Shown in pieces: positions 39,301-48,660 of a DNA stretch of 64,000 nucleotides. Position numbers and translations under genes: made by a program. Origin of the DNA: Lepisosteus oculatus (lineage: Eukaryota > Chordata > Actinopteri > Semionotiformes > Lepisosteidae). The notes below the pieces were generated by a model. It ran no database searches. It was not told where the DNA came from and saw only the letters and a program-made list of their open reading frames with translations. Where the stretch lies: NCBI RefSeq assembly GCF_040954835.1, contig NC_090697.1:4600501-4664500 (forward strand), given 5' to 3'. The stretch's first letter is position 1, and each line of letters starts with the position of its first letter.

Positions 39301-42284
39301 TGGAAAGAGGTCTATTCTGTCTCAGAAAGGCCTCCCAGAGATAGTTCCTCTCCCTACCTGATCTGTACATCATTGAAGAAATTCAGATAGGGAGCTGCAT
39401 CAGCATGCGTAGGCTGCAAAGGAGCAGGTAAAGGTTTAGTCCATGCTGAAAAGAGAAGAGACACAACATTTCGGCTGTGGAGCCGCCTTCAGAGAGGAGA
39501 GGGGAACCTCTCTACCTCCACAGCCGAAACGTGTCTCTTTTCTTTTCGGCATGGAATAAACCTTTACCTGTTCCTGTAAATCATTGTTCACAAGCACCTT
39601 ATGTACTGTAAAACATCTCCTTTAACTACCCTAAATGGTATTTGGAGAAGCACATATTTTAGAACTAGAATATTTAAAGTAAACCTTTCTTGATTGATTC
39701 TTTATACAGATTTCCATACAGGTCCTTTTGTGGATACATACCTACAAAGTACTGCCTATATCACAGATGTACCTTAATTTACAGTAGTGTCATGTTTTTT
39801 CTTTTGATCAGACAGCATAGAGGCCAATGTAGAGAATGCTGATGTACATGTACAGACTGCTACCCAACAATTAGCAAGAGCTGCAGAATATCAGGTAAGC
39901 TCTGGACGCGTTTCACAGACAAGCGTTCTGCTTAACATAAACCTCAGGAAATGGGGAGCATCAGTTACCTAAAAACTTCACAGATTGTGGCATGAATAGT
40001 GAAGGACATTTTTTTCCACTGCCATAAGCAGGAAATCAATGTATTTGAAAGGTTGCCTGCATAATCAGTACACAAATGTTTTCCAATAAAGTCATTGAAT
40101 GACAAAGTAATCCAGCTAGCTTGTAAACCTATGAAACGTGATTCCAAAATCATATGCTATATAAGAATGTATTTATTTTAAAATAGAGTAGAGAATGGAC
40201 CCCATAGTGCAAGTTTTCTGGAATCCCTACCCACCCATAGAATGAATGTTGATTTGCTGCCTGTGGCTGGGACAGACCCAAAGTGGCACACAAGCACAAT
40301 CTGGCAGATACTGCATGGTGTATCTGCTGGGTTTTGTTCTTGGTGTTCTCAGGTAAATAAGCAATTAATTTAAATGTGGTGGGATTTTTTTTGACATTGA
40401 GAAAGCCTTGGTACATAAGTTGACATTACAATTAAGTAAATATACCCTTGTATGAATGAGCACAGGAACGGCTTGTTTTCAAGAACCACAGCTAAACCGT
40501 ATACAGTGTGTATAGAAAGTCACCACCACCTTTCAAAATGTTCACCTTTTGTTGCCTTAGAGCATAAAAGACTTTTTCCCGTTTTATTTACGAATTGTAC
40601 CTTGCAACATCCAAGTAAAAACAAAAGCAAAATTTCTGAAAAAAATAAAAAAGTAGAATAACTGGGTTGGATAAGAAACATCCCCCCTGAATAAATACTT
40701 GGTGGAAGCACCTTTTGCTTGAATTACAACCTTGAGTTTGTTTGGATACATCTTTACTAACTTTGCACACCTAAAGGGAGGAATATTTGCCCATTCCTCC
40801 TTACAGAACTGTTCAAGCTCAGTCCGTTTGAGACCGTTGATGAACTGCTCTCTTCATGTCATTCCAAAGATTTTTGATGGGATTTATCTGGGGCTCTGAC
40901 TAGGCCACACAAGGACATTCACCTTCCAATCCTTCAGCCACTGTACAGTTGCTTTGGCGGTGTGCTTTGGGTCATTGTCATGTTAAAAGGTGAACAATCT
41001 TCACATTTTCAACGCTTTGGCTGAGGGCTTCAGGTTTTCTTCGAGACTTTGCCTGTATTTTGCACCATCCATCTTCCCTTCTATCCTGACAAGTGCCCCA
41101 GTCCCAGCTGAAGAGAAACACCCTCACAACAGGATGCTGCCACCAGCGTGCTTTACTGTAGGACTGGTGTTCTCTGGATGTTAAGATGTATTGGGTTTTC
41201 GCCAGATGTACCGTTTGCATTCCAGCCAAAAAGTTTGATTTTGATCTCATCTGACCACAGCACCTTTTGTCACTTGGCCACAGAATCTTTAAGGTGTTTT
41301 ATAACAAAACATAAACAAGACTTTATGTGGCTTTTTTTAAGGAGTGGGTTTTTTCTTGCTACCCTCCCATACAGGCCAGATTTGTGGAGCGCTTGTGATA
41401 TTGTCACATACACTCAAGGTTCGCTCTTTGCCATAAAGGCCTGTAGCTCGTTCCAGGTTGCCATCGGCCTCTTGGTAGCCTCTCTGATCAGTCTCCTTCT
41501 TGCTCGGTCGTCCAGTTTCAAGGGATGGCCTGATCTAGGCAAGGTCTGGGTGGTGCAATATGCCTTCCACTTCTTACTGATGGTCTTGACTGTGATCCAT
41601 GAGATACTTGAAGCCTTTGAAATCTTTTTTATACCCATCTCCTGACTTGTGCCTTCCACAACTTTATCTTGAAGTTCTTTTTGAAAGCACCTTTCCACCC
41701 ATATTGGATACTTTGCTTTGAAATGCACTTCCAAGCAGTTGAATCCTCTAGAAACAGCTTTTATTCTGGACTAATCAAAAATCACCACAGTTGATCACTG
41801 GTGGGAGCCAATTAGTTTGTTGTGTGATCTATAAGGTGGTTGGTTATACCTGAGCAAGTTTTCAAATGCAATTGTAGGGGGGGGGGTGTTCACTTATCCA
41901 AATAAGGTATTTTACTGTTGTAATATTAATACATTTTCAGAAAGTTTTTGCATTTTATTTTCACTTTGCGGGTTGCAGTGTGTCAATTAAAAAAGAACAA
42001 GCCTAATTTAATTTGTTTTCATTTTCAGAGTGTCGTACAAGAAAAGGCTACAAATTGTGAAAGGCGGTGGGGGCTTTCTATGCCCACTGTACTGTATACA
42101 TATGACTGTGCAATATCCTGGTATACAGTATGTGTTGCTTCCATCATTGGCTACATGAAAATTTAGGTGGAATGTTTTCTTTTCACAGCGCAAGTCACGG
42201 AAGAAGATATGTGTCATTATTGTGGTTCTCACAATAGTTGCGGTGATAATTGGAGTAATCATCTGGGTCTCGGTGAAAAAATAA
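18280..42284 (+). CDS. STX7: Syntaxin-7, Qa-SNARE of endosomes and lysosomes (nine spliced exons)
   Basis: Joined exons 18280-18364, 21072-21141, 23357-23447, 32615-32752, 33263-33315, 37370-37466, 37802-37874, 39812-39894 and 42189-42284 give 786 nt, 261 residues plus stop, with every splice phase consistent. Residues 1-160 hold the N-terminal Habc region ([66 protein letters not shown]). About 165-227 is the t-SNARE coil with the zero-layer glutamine at Q198 in [15 protein letters not shown]. Residues 231-236 are a basic RKSRKK stretch. About 237-257 is a C-terminal membrane anchor, with a Cys at 238 near the position reported palmitoylated in mammals. The protein mediates late endosome-lysosome and homotypic late endosome fusion with partner SNAREs (VTI1B, STX8, VAMP7/8 in mammals). 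STX12 is the nearest alternative, but [11 protein letters not shown] and the length fit STX7 better. Apparently intact. Confidence 0.96.
18414..19840. mobile_element. Probable hAT element in STX7 intron 1
   Basis: The right end reads AAGGTTTGGGAACCACTG, the classic hAT terminal repeat in reverse. The left end TGGAGGTTCCCAACTGAGC is its diverged partner. Flanks ACCTAGGC (18406-18413) and ATCTAGGT (19841-19848) match at 6 of 8 positions, as expected for an old 8-bp target duplication. No intact transposase is visible in the 1.4 kb interior. Old and non-autonomous or decayed. Confidence 0.55.
21072..21141 (+). CDS. STX7: STX7 coding exon 2
   Basis: 70 bases between a TTGATCAG acceptor and GTAAGT donor. 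Encodes [20 protein letters not shown], the first Habc helix region; phase 1 in, phase 0/2 out matches the next exon. Confidence 0.95.
21690..22075 (+). pseudogene. Tc1/mariner-type transposase relic in STX7 intron 2
   Basis: In shifting frames the + strand gives HHLRDYKS near 21710, QQDRARPS near 21917 (second catalytic Asp, with RARPH-like context), [11 protein letters not shown] near 21955 and WGDLEQSVT near 22030. These are ordered like a mariner/Tc1 catalytic domain. Stops and frameshifts are frequent and no terminal repeats were identified. Superfamily assignment is from motif memory. Confidence 0.5.
23357..23447 (+). CDS. STX7: STX7 coding exon 3
   Basis: 91 bases after TTCTAG, ending CAG before GTACAC. 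Encodes [20 protein letters not shown] and on to TSEQ, in the Habc domain. Confidence 0.95.
23448..28188. other. STX7: STX7 intron 3, left part
   Basis: Long intron DNA without a supported gene. 23870-24020 and 24420-24600 are somewhat GC-richer and may be old repeats, but cannot be named. Confidence 0.4.
28189..28530 (-). repeat. tRNA-derived (V-SINE-like) SINE, near full length
   Basis: In reverse complement: a tRNA-like head with an A-box-like GTGGCGTAGTGATTAGC, then TGGAGTCTGCATGTTCTCCC, CAGTCCAGAGACATAGTGGT, GACTGGTGTCCCGCCAAG and a 3' (GGAT)n end shared with L2-type LINEs. Flanked by A-rich TCAAAAA on both sides, a possible target duplication. Lies within STX7 intron 3, antisense to the gene. 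Confidence 0.75.
28531..32614. other. STX7: STX7 intron 3, right part
   Basis: AT-rich intron DNA. Nothing else could be supported. It ends in a strong polypyrimidine tract and CTAG at 32614. Confidence 0.45.
32615..32752 (+). CDS. STX7: STX7 coding exon 4
   Basis: 138 bases (46 codons) after a long T-run and CTAG, followed by GTAAGT. Encodes [18 protein letters not shown] through [12 protein letters not shown], the third Habc helix. Highly conserved with mammals. Confidence 0.96.
33263..33315 (+). CDS. STX7: STX7 coding exon 5 (linker)
   Basis: 53 bases after TTTGCAG, donor GTTAGA. Encodes [17 protein letters not shown], the variable linker between Habc and SNARE motif. The sequence diverges from human but the combined linker length with exon 6 is equal. 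Confidence 0.88.
33316..35589. other. STX7: STX7 intron 5, left part
   Basis: Intron DNA. A strong splice-acceptor-like tract ends at 33875 and is followed 23 bases later by GTATGG; see findings. Otherwise featureless. Confidence 0.45.
35590..35668 (+). repeat. Foldback repeat, single-arm copy 3
   Basis: AACAAGTAATAGGTTTATTCC, then ATGCTGTAAAGAGATGGAAG and GCAACGTTTCGGCCTTCTTT: one arm of the family that forms a full hairpin at 39392-39577. Confidence 0.6.
35690..36340 (-). pseudogene. Tc1-like transposon, 5' half, in STX7 intron 5
   Basis: On the minus strand: terminal repeat CAGAGCCTGCAGAAAGTATTC ending at 36340, next to TA; then a leader with TATATAAGG near 36020; then broken coding. Pieces read [19 protein letters not shown] (second helix-turn-helix of a Tc1 transposase) and [10 protein letters not shown]. 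The catalytic half and other terminal repeat are gone. Antisense to STX7. Confidence 0.75.
36341..36972. other. STX7: STX7 intron 5, middle part
   Basis: No gene or confident repeat seen. Confidence 0.4.
36973..37292 (+). repeat. tRNA-derived (V-SINE-like) SINE with target duplication
   Basis: tRNA-like head with A-box-like GGTGCAGTGGTCAG and B-box-like GGGTTCGATTTC, then a body with TTGTATGTTCCCCGCCATG, GGTTAATTGGCTTCTGG and GGACTGGCGTCCCATCCATG, ending in AATTGGATTAAGC and GAAAATGGAAGGAT. It is flanked by GGGTTGTGGAAA (36961-36972) and GGGTTTTGGAAA (37293-37304), an 11-of-12 match. It ends about 65 bases before coding exon 6. Confidence 0.85.
37370..37466 (+). CDS. STX7: STX7 coding exon 6
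   Basis: 97 bases after AATGACAG, donor GTAAAT. Encodes [18 protein letters not shown] and [10 protein letters not shown], the end of the linker and the start of the SNARE coil. Confidence 0.95.
37802..37874 (+). CDS. STX7: STX7 coding exon 7 (SNARE zero layer)
   Basis: 73 bases after CATTTAG, donor GTAAGA. Encodes [20 protein letters not shown], including the zero-layer Gln (Q198). Confidence 0.96.
37875..39391. other. STX7: STX7 intron 7, left part
   Basis: AT-rich intron DNA with no supported feature. Confidence 0.45.
39392..39577. repeat. Foldback repeat, full hairpin copy 4, in STX7 intron 7
   Basis: Starts with GAGCTGCATCAGCATGCGTA as copy 1 does. The left arm (CAGGTAAAGGTTTAGTCCAT, GCTGAAAAGAGAAGAGACAC, TTTCGGCTGTGGAG) is complementary in order to the right arm (CTCCACAGCCGAAACGTGTC, TCTTTTCTTTTCGGCATGGA, ATAAACCTTTACCTG), with a short GC-rich loop containing its own small stem (AGAGAGG / CCTCTCT). 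In pre-mRNA this would form a hairpin with arms of about 65 bases. Confidence 0.8.
39812..39894 (+). CDS. STX7: STX7 coding exon 8
   Basis: 83 bases after TTGATCAG, donor GTAAGC. Encodes [20 protein letters not shown] and ARAAEYQ, the C-terminal half of the SNARE motif. Confidence 0.96.
39895..40501. other. STX7: STX7 intron 8, left part
   Basis: Intron DNA without a supported feature. Confidence 0.4.
40504..42089 (-). mobile_element. Tc1-like transposon, 1.59 kb, in STX7 intron 8, inactivated
   Basis: TA-flanked (40502-40503; 42090-42091) element with inverted ends CAGTGTGTATAGAAAGTC and CAGTGGGCATAGAAAGCC. The minus strand carries transposase pieces: the N-terminal helix-turn-helix half (41734 to about 41414; [20 protein letters not shown] and [20 protein letters not shown]) and the central part (41250-41000; [18 protein letters not shown]). 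The frame is broken by stops and shifts, so it is dead. Same family as 8946-10246 but retaining the 3' part lost there. Antisense to STX7, and its end is about 100 bases from the last exon. Confidence 0.88.
42189..42284 (+). CDS. STX7: STX7 last coding exon (membrane anchor, stop)
   Basis: 96 bases after CTTTTCACAG. Encodes the juxtamembrane RKSRKK, a hydrophobic anchor ([20 protein letters not shown]) and a short luminal VSVKK tail, then TAA at 42282-42284. The exon begins only about 100 bases after the end of a Tc1-like element. Confidence 0.95.
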   Translation, partial: RKSRKKICVIIVVLTIVAVIIGVIIWVSVKK

Positions 42285-43310
42285 ACATGGTCTGTTTCAC
42301 ATCCACTCTACTGAACGCCACGAACAAGTTTTTATTGTGTTGTCTAATTTCACCCTTAAAGATGTTATACTTGATGACCAAACCTGAGAGCCAAAGCTTT
42401 CCAAAATCGTCTCATCTGTCTTATCTGATCATTGCTGATACTGTATACTGTACAAACAGACATCTCGTTACATAGTATTGTCTTCATTGTATCGTAAATA
42501 ATTTAGCCTTTTTATTAAAACAACACAAAATGTAAATTGATAATGAAATATTTTTCCTGCTCATTGTTGCTGCATGTGCCATGAGATGAATGAACCCTGT
42601 GAACATGGAACAATTCTGAATGTGCCAATCTATCAGCTTAAGCGTCTCAAGAATCTCCGGTGGTTTAGATTACTCTAGATTGTTTATTTTATGGTCAAAA
42701 TGCGACCTGTTTTTCCCAGGTTTCATTTTTGTTATGTTAATTTTGTGAAAATTAACAATTTTTCCACAATTTGCCTATTTCTTATCCTAATCCCAAAACT
42801 CTAAGGATCTCAGCAGTCCTTTGTGCTAAGCATGTCTTTACTCCCCAACAACATCGTGCATAACCATGCAAATTGGTGCTTGTTGTCATGTGTACCCAGC
42901 TTTCAAGCATGTTATAAATTTTACACAGTGTGCTCACACACAGACCTGGAAAGAGGAACTAAATGAAAAAATATATGATGATTAGTTTTTGCACCTGGGC
43001 ATCGGTTCATGAGCTGGTTTTTGTAACATATTCATAAATGCTGCAGGCTGAATACAAATTTTCCTGTGTAAACGTAACACTAGTCTAGTTATCAAAGGCA
43101 CAATTAAGAACTATGCTTCCAACTGTTTGCTGTACTTTGCTCCGTCTATGTAAGTAGGTACACATTCCATGTTTTGAATGTCTCTATTAATTAAGAGCTA
43201 GTAATAGTAATTATTAAACCATGGGTGTGATTAAAATGTTACTATTTTCAACTGTGATTTAAAATGCAAGCTGTTACAATCAAAATAAAATACATTCAAA
43301 TTGATATATT
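42285..43310 (+). other. STX7: STX7 3' untranslated region (extent inferred)
   Basis: Follows the TAA at 42282. No repeat interrupts it. The first canonical AATAAA on the + strand after the stop that is followed by a T/GT-rich stretch is at 43284-43289. The end is therefore placed around 43310 by inference. Confidence 0.55.
43284..43289 (+). terminator. STX7: Putative STX7 polyadenylation signal
   Basis: AATAAA about 1.0 kb after the stop codon, followed at about 25 bases by GTGTTGTTTAACTTC, a GU/U-rich downstream element. Not proven; other signals could be used. Confidence 0.5.
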
Positions 43311-43474
43311 AAGTGTTGTTTAACTTCATTTTAATACTTGTTCTGGAGCTATTCCTGTTCCCATTGTCTTGATTTTCAAATCATAAGAAATAACTCTGTT
43401 ATTATGACATGCTAATACATTTTATTTAAGGTCCTTCACCTAAGATCCCCTAACACTTTTGAGTTACCAACACT

Positions 43475-43755
43475 GGGGCGGAGCAGTGGCACTGTGGCTA
43501 AGAATCTGCGCCTGTGGCTGGGAGGATGCCAGTTCAAATCCCACGGCCGGCAGAGGAATCCTACTCCATTAGGCCCCTGAGCAAGGCCCTTCACCCCAAC
43601 TGCTCCAGGGGCACCGTCTAAATGGCTGACCCTTCGCTCTGACCTCCAGCTTCTCTCCCTGTCTGTGTGTCTCATGGAGAACAAGCTGGGGTATGCAAAT
43701 TCCTAATACAGGAAATTGTATATGGCTAATAAAGTGATCTGATCTGATCTAAGAG
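43475..43755 (+). repeat. tRNA-derived SINE, second family, copy 1
   Basis: tRNA-like head with A-box-like GTGGCTAAGAATCTGCG and B-box-like AGTTCAAATCCCA, a body with CTGAGCAAGGCCCTTCACCC and TGGAGAACAAGCTGGGGTAT, and the tail CTAATAAAGTGATCTGATCT. The same family lies in reverse at 49913-50112. Confidence 0.8.
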
Positions 43756-45370
43756 ACCTTTGACCTCTGTGTAATCATAAGCAAGCAATGATCCATAGGC
43801 AATGGACCTTTTGCCTATGGATCTGCATCAGCGGATAAAAATAAAACTACTGATTTCTTAACTGGGAAATTCCTTGTTATACATAGCACTACACAAATTG
43901 CATTACAGTATAACCATGATGACTGGGAATTGAAAGGAACAGCATCTGTATTAATAGTAGAACTGGTCATATTTAGCTTCCCATAGAGAATGCTTTTTGT
44001 AGGAAGTGCAGTTTTTGGAGGTCCAGTCCATCAGACCAACATCATTCACTAAATGTTCTAAAGCACTTCAAGAGGCAATGCATTTTACTCTTTCAGATAC
44101 GTATTGGCTGATGTTAGTAACAAAGTCTGAGCTGTGATACATCTACAAGCAGACACTGCGTCTAAAGGTAAAAAGATGTTCAGTTGTTTCAAGTAGTACT
44201 TGCATTAACACACACTGTGAATTCAGTAAACTAGATCAGAATAGGGGTAGTGAAAATTGATACATGAGAAGACTGTCTAATTACTCTTCAGCTAACAGTA
44301 TCAAAGATAAACATGAAAGGCTGAGGTTATAAGTTTGGAATGCATAAATGACTGAACGTCCCACCTTAGCGCCTTAGGCATTTGGAAGTGCATTTAAAGT
44401 ATTTCCTTGCTACTTGCTTGTAACAGTAGCAGACATCAGGTTTTACTCTGATTTTTTTCATTCTTGTTGTGTGTGGACCATCATTATCATGTCAAATGCC
44501 AGAACATTCTAAGTATTATTGATGTACCCAATCAAATCTTTTTTTTCAAAGTTGCATATTTTTCCATGCTTGCATTTGCAGATATTTTTGACAATATTTT
44601 TAAAAACTATTTGGTGCAAACAGTCCTCAGTTTATCATTAGAGACCAAGTGGAGTATCTGTATCGTATGAGTATAAACAGGACAAAATGTGAGATATAAT
44701 GGTACATTTCTGCCAGAGAACTACAGTATGAGCGTAACTTAAACTTTGAGCTCTAGTTATCCAGTGTATCAACCAGTTAAATTCTGATATTATGATAAAT
44801 TGTACTTAAAGCTGAGATACATATTTAGTTTGAATAATTGAATTCAGTCAAACATTAACCTTAATATTGCATACATGCAGATGATACACAATTATGTGAA
44901 CCATTCAGTGATTCTAAGCTAGTTATCTGTAAACAGGGATATGTTTAGGTGTACTGCTTATTATAGTATTGACCATTCCCTATCCCATTGGAAAAGAGAC
45001 ATTTACTGTACAATCACACTTGGTGCATTGTTGGATTGACAGACAATGTTCTATATTAAGGACAGTTACTGCTTGTTCAGCTCAGCCTGCCTCTTGTATG
45101 GCCTAATAGAGTTTGTGTTTAACTTCCGGTCAACCCTGGGAGTCAGCCAAAAGTTGGTGTTCCCACTTTATGTAGCTAAATCAGACACAAGGTACAAACA
45201 AATATTGCAGAATTTGAAGATTTAATTTTGTTACATAACACCGTAACAAGCAATAGCTCTGAATGCCTTCAATCTAAACCAGGATTTCTGTTCTGGCACC
45301 CCCTTTATCTCTCTGTTGCTGGCTACCCTCTCCTCTGTCTTCCCTTTCTCCTCTCTTTCCTTCACTCTGA
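43756..45370. other. Intergenic stretch between STX7 and MOXD1
   Basis: AT-rich; nothing supported. Confidence 0.4.
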
Positions 45371-45782
45371 CAACTCACTGAAGCCCAGCAGGTGTGAGCC
45401 TAGCCAGTACCTGGATGAGAGACTCCTGGGAAATCTAAGGCTGCTGCTGGAAGAGGTGTTAGTGGGGCCAGCAGGGAGCGCTCACTCTGCAGGCTGTGAG
45501 GTTCCCTAATGCCCCAGTATAGTGATGGGGACACCATACAATAAAAAGGCGCCGTACTTTGGATGAGAAGTAAAACCAAGGTCCTTCATTAAAAATCCCG
45601 GGTGTTTCTCAAAGAGTAGGGGTGTTACCTCAATATCATGGCCAAATTTCCCTGACCTTTACCAATTATGGCCTCCTAATCATCTCCATTTCTGAACTTG
45701 CTTCATCACTCTGCTCTCCTCCCCACTGAGAGCTGGTGTGTGGTGAGCGGACTGGCGCACTCTGGCTACAGTCGCATCATTC
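45371..45782 (+). repeat. 5S rRNA-derived SINE, 5'-truncated
   Basis: Lacks the first ~40 bases of the head but keeps GCAGGTGTGAGCCTAGCCAG and TACCTGGATGAGAGAC, followed by the full body (GGGGCCAGCAGGGAGCGCTC; GCCCCAGTATAGTGATGGGG; CTGCTCTCCTCCCCACTGAG). Ends before the (ATT)n tail. Confidence 0.85.
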
Positions 45783-48414
45783 ATTTTACAGTCGCAAAAA
45801 AGATGAGGCCGTTTTGCTTTTAGCAGCTAAGTGATCCAAAGGTCTCCTTCAGATGACTTTTTAAGAGAAGCGATAATACCAGCACAGACAATGTGTTTTA
45901 TCCCAGTTTTCCACAACCTTTTTTATCTTCTTTTCTGAACTTGTGTTCTTTGGTTCATGTTTCAGTCTAGCTTCTGAAGAAACCTTTAACACTCTATGCC
46001 AACTTAAAACAGCAAGAGGAAAAGTTAAGCTCACAGCAATAGTCATCGCTATCACCACCAAATATACTGTATGCTCCTCCTTCCTAGGCCTCAGACAACT
46101 ATAGTGTATACCAGCACAATAATCATCTTCAGCCATCTCTATCCCAACTGCTGAAGCAGCCCAAAGGGTGTAAATCCCACACAACCCCTCTTCCACATCT
46201 TCCTTCACTGAGATACTCTGCCTGTTCTCTGGCCATCCTGTTATCACTCACTTCACCTGCTGCTTATTCTCAGACATCACCACAGTGCTCACCCCCTGAC
46301 CCACACCACCCCTACTTCCAGTTTCTCCTGCTGCGTCTGTCTTCTCACACCCTCATCAAGGTCAAAGGTGCTAGGACATACACTATTACTGTATCTTTTC
46401 AGGAGATTAAAAAGTCCACAATTTCACTCCTTCACATCTCCATCTCTACACCCTTGCTTGTAAAAGCTGACATTTCTAAATAGATTTAAAGTTACACTCA
46501 TAGTATTTTTGATACCTCCTCGGGGTGTTGGGGAAATTTATTTTTATTGTGCGTTCCACTGTCAGACGTCACTTAAATCTACAGGTTCCCAACTCAGAAA
46601 GTGTTATGACCCTCTATCTCTATGGAATCTTTGGGAATAATTCTCAACTCCAACTTCTCCTCATCTTACCACAATTCAGATTCAGTCACATCAAAAAAAT
46701 CCTTTCCACTTCTTTTTTTCTCTCACCCTCCTACAAGTGAGCTCCTTTCAGTCACTTCAGTTATGCTATGAGCATCATTATACAGGGGCTCCTTAACATA
46801 AAATCAATCATGTTTTCCAGGTTAATCAATTCTGAAATCACACTTTGCATAATGCAGGGTACTAAAAACTGCAAAGATATCTGATGCTCACTTGCAGTTC
46901 AAGACCTCTGTACTGTAATGGAGAGGCTCCTTGCTTTTGAGACAAAAGACATTTTTTTCACTATACAGTATGTCCTGAGGTTTGACATCATTGGCATATC
47001 TGTGGCCTGTGACCAGGCTTTTTATTAACGGTCCTGTCCTTATGCAGCTGTGGTACAGTACCTTACTGTAGGTATACCTCACTGTATTCCTACAGTCTCT
47101 AACCAGAACATCCACACATCTGAGGACCATATACAGTACCTGGCTTTCTCTAACCTAAGGGATTACATATGTTTTGAGACAAGAACCTGCCTGATGGTAT
47201 TAGGTGCACCTCCAACAGCAGAGTGATTATTGTTCCCCTCCTTGGGAAAACACTCAACTACACTTAAACTAGGACTTGAGGCTATAAATGTCCAACCAGG
47301 GATGATTTGTTGAGTACTCAACTTGCTCCACTTTACTATTAACTCATTAAAAGAGCTCTTAGCCCTTCACTTGTGGATTCCTAAGCTCAGTTATCAGTAT
47401 GTTACATTTCCCCTTCAGTAAACTAAAACAATCTCCTGTCTCACTTCTTTGTGCACCTCAGTAACCTCCTCTGAGGTTATTTTGGTCCCTGCTGGACACT
47501 ACTCACCCACATGCCGAGAAACGAGGGATATGCTTGCTCCTTAGTAACAAAATTTGAAGTTTTCCCTTCCCTTCTCACTCTCAACAGGTTTGCCTACTGC
47601 CACATCCTTAGCCCTTTGCTCACTTATTTGGACTGCCAGCACACAAACGGCCACAAGCTGCCTACAGGGAAATTATGAATGAACTACCCCTGCTCCAACT
47701 CCCTCCTGCATTAGGGAATGCCAAACGTCCATTGTAGGGAATGAAGTCTTAGATTCCACCTTAACCATGATTGCCATGACTCTTGCTATCTAGCACTCTT
47801 GTAAACCTAAGACAGTTTAGCACCTAACCATCGATGCTAAGATGGATCCCCCTAGATAGCTGTTTTTCTCTTGCAATTGGGCTACAAACCTCAGCTCTTG
47901 CCTATCCTGGAAGTCTTGTGAAAGCTAATCTTTGTTCATCTCCCTCTTCAGGATTTAGTTATATCCTGAACAAAGTCCATAACATATCCAGACATATCCA
48001 GCTAATATAGTCCATGATCCTCCGTCCCCTGTCCAGTCTGTCTCTCTTGTGTAAGAATTTGTTATACAGTAGCTGTGCTTACCTTGAACACAATATCAGC
48101 CATAACCAAACCTGTGTTTCTCTTTTCTCAAACTGCCTACGGAGTTTCTAACCTTTCACATTCGTGTTTTCGATGATGGAGATCCTTGATCTATTCATTC
48201 CCTCCCCAGGGAATCTTTTTAAATCCCCTCTGGGATTTATAACCAATTGATCTTTAGCCAGTTACCTGGCCCAGGATTTAGAACCACATTAATGTTATGT
48301 TTGCAGGGTATAAGGGTGGGAACTCTAACCTGCTATCTAGTAGCAGGATCATCTTTCTCTTGGTTAATCCCATTTGGCCAGAACCATGCTACCTTATTAG
48401 TGGCCTGACACCAC
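45783..48414. other. Pyrimidine-skewed intergenic stretch, possible decayed retrotransposon
   Basis: About 2.6 kb with a visible C+T bias on the + strand and no convincing coding. It lies immediately 5' of a gypsy RNase H relic, so it may be degraded gag-pol, but no motif upstream of 48415 could be confirmed. Confidence 0.3.
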
Positions 48415-48660
48415 CACAACCGAATCAACTGAAGCAGTCTGGGCTATCCCAAACCCTCCAACCGTGTGCCTGTTTCTCTAGGAAACTCTGAGTGGCTGAA
48501 TAAAATTATGATGAAAGCAATCGGAAGCTTCTGGCACTGAAGTTAGCCTTGGAGGAATGGAGACACTTCCTGGAGAGAGCTGCTCATCCTGTCCTTGTAT
48601 TCACTGATCACACAAATCTAGCCTACATTGAAGGAGCTAAGCGGCTGAATTTGAGGTAGG
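48415..48660 (+). pseudogene. Ty3/gypsy RNase H relic
   Basis: The + strand reads LSQTLQPCACFSRKL (48448-48490), then after stops [20 protein letters not shown] and [20 protein letters not shown] (48519-48650). This is the gypsy RT-RNase H region (typically LHPCAFFSRKL ... [18 protein letters not shown] ... TDHKNLEYI), including the conserved DH. In-frame stops show it is dead, and no integrase follows. Confidence 0.8.

Larger units (their letters stand above)
18242..43310 (+). other. STX7: STX7 gene, from first coding exon to putative poly(A) site
   Basis: Transcribed unit of syntaxin-7 as far as visible: nine coding exons, eight introns (all GT-AG) and a 3' UTR of about 1 kb. Intron positions are 18365-21071, 21142-23356, 23448-32614, 32753-33262, 33316-37369, 37467-37801, 37875-39811 and 39895-42188. 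At least one 5' non-coding exon lies to the left of 18242. MOXD1 begins about 9 kb downstream on the same strand, as in mammals. Confidence 0.9.

Noticed and set aside
43475..43545. tRNA gene
   Set aside because: A- and B-box-like motifs are present, but the cloverleaf is not maintained and the segment is the head of a SINE family.
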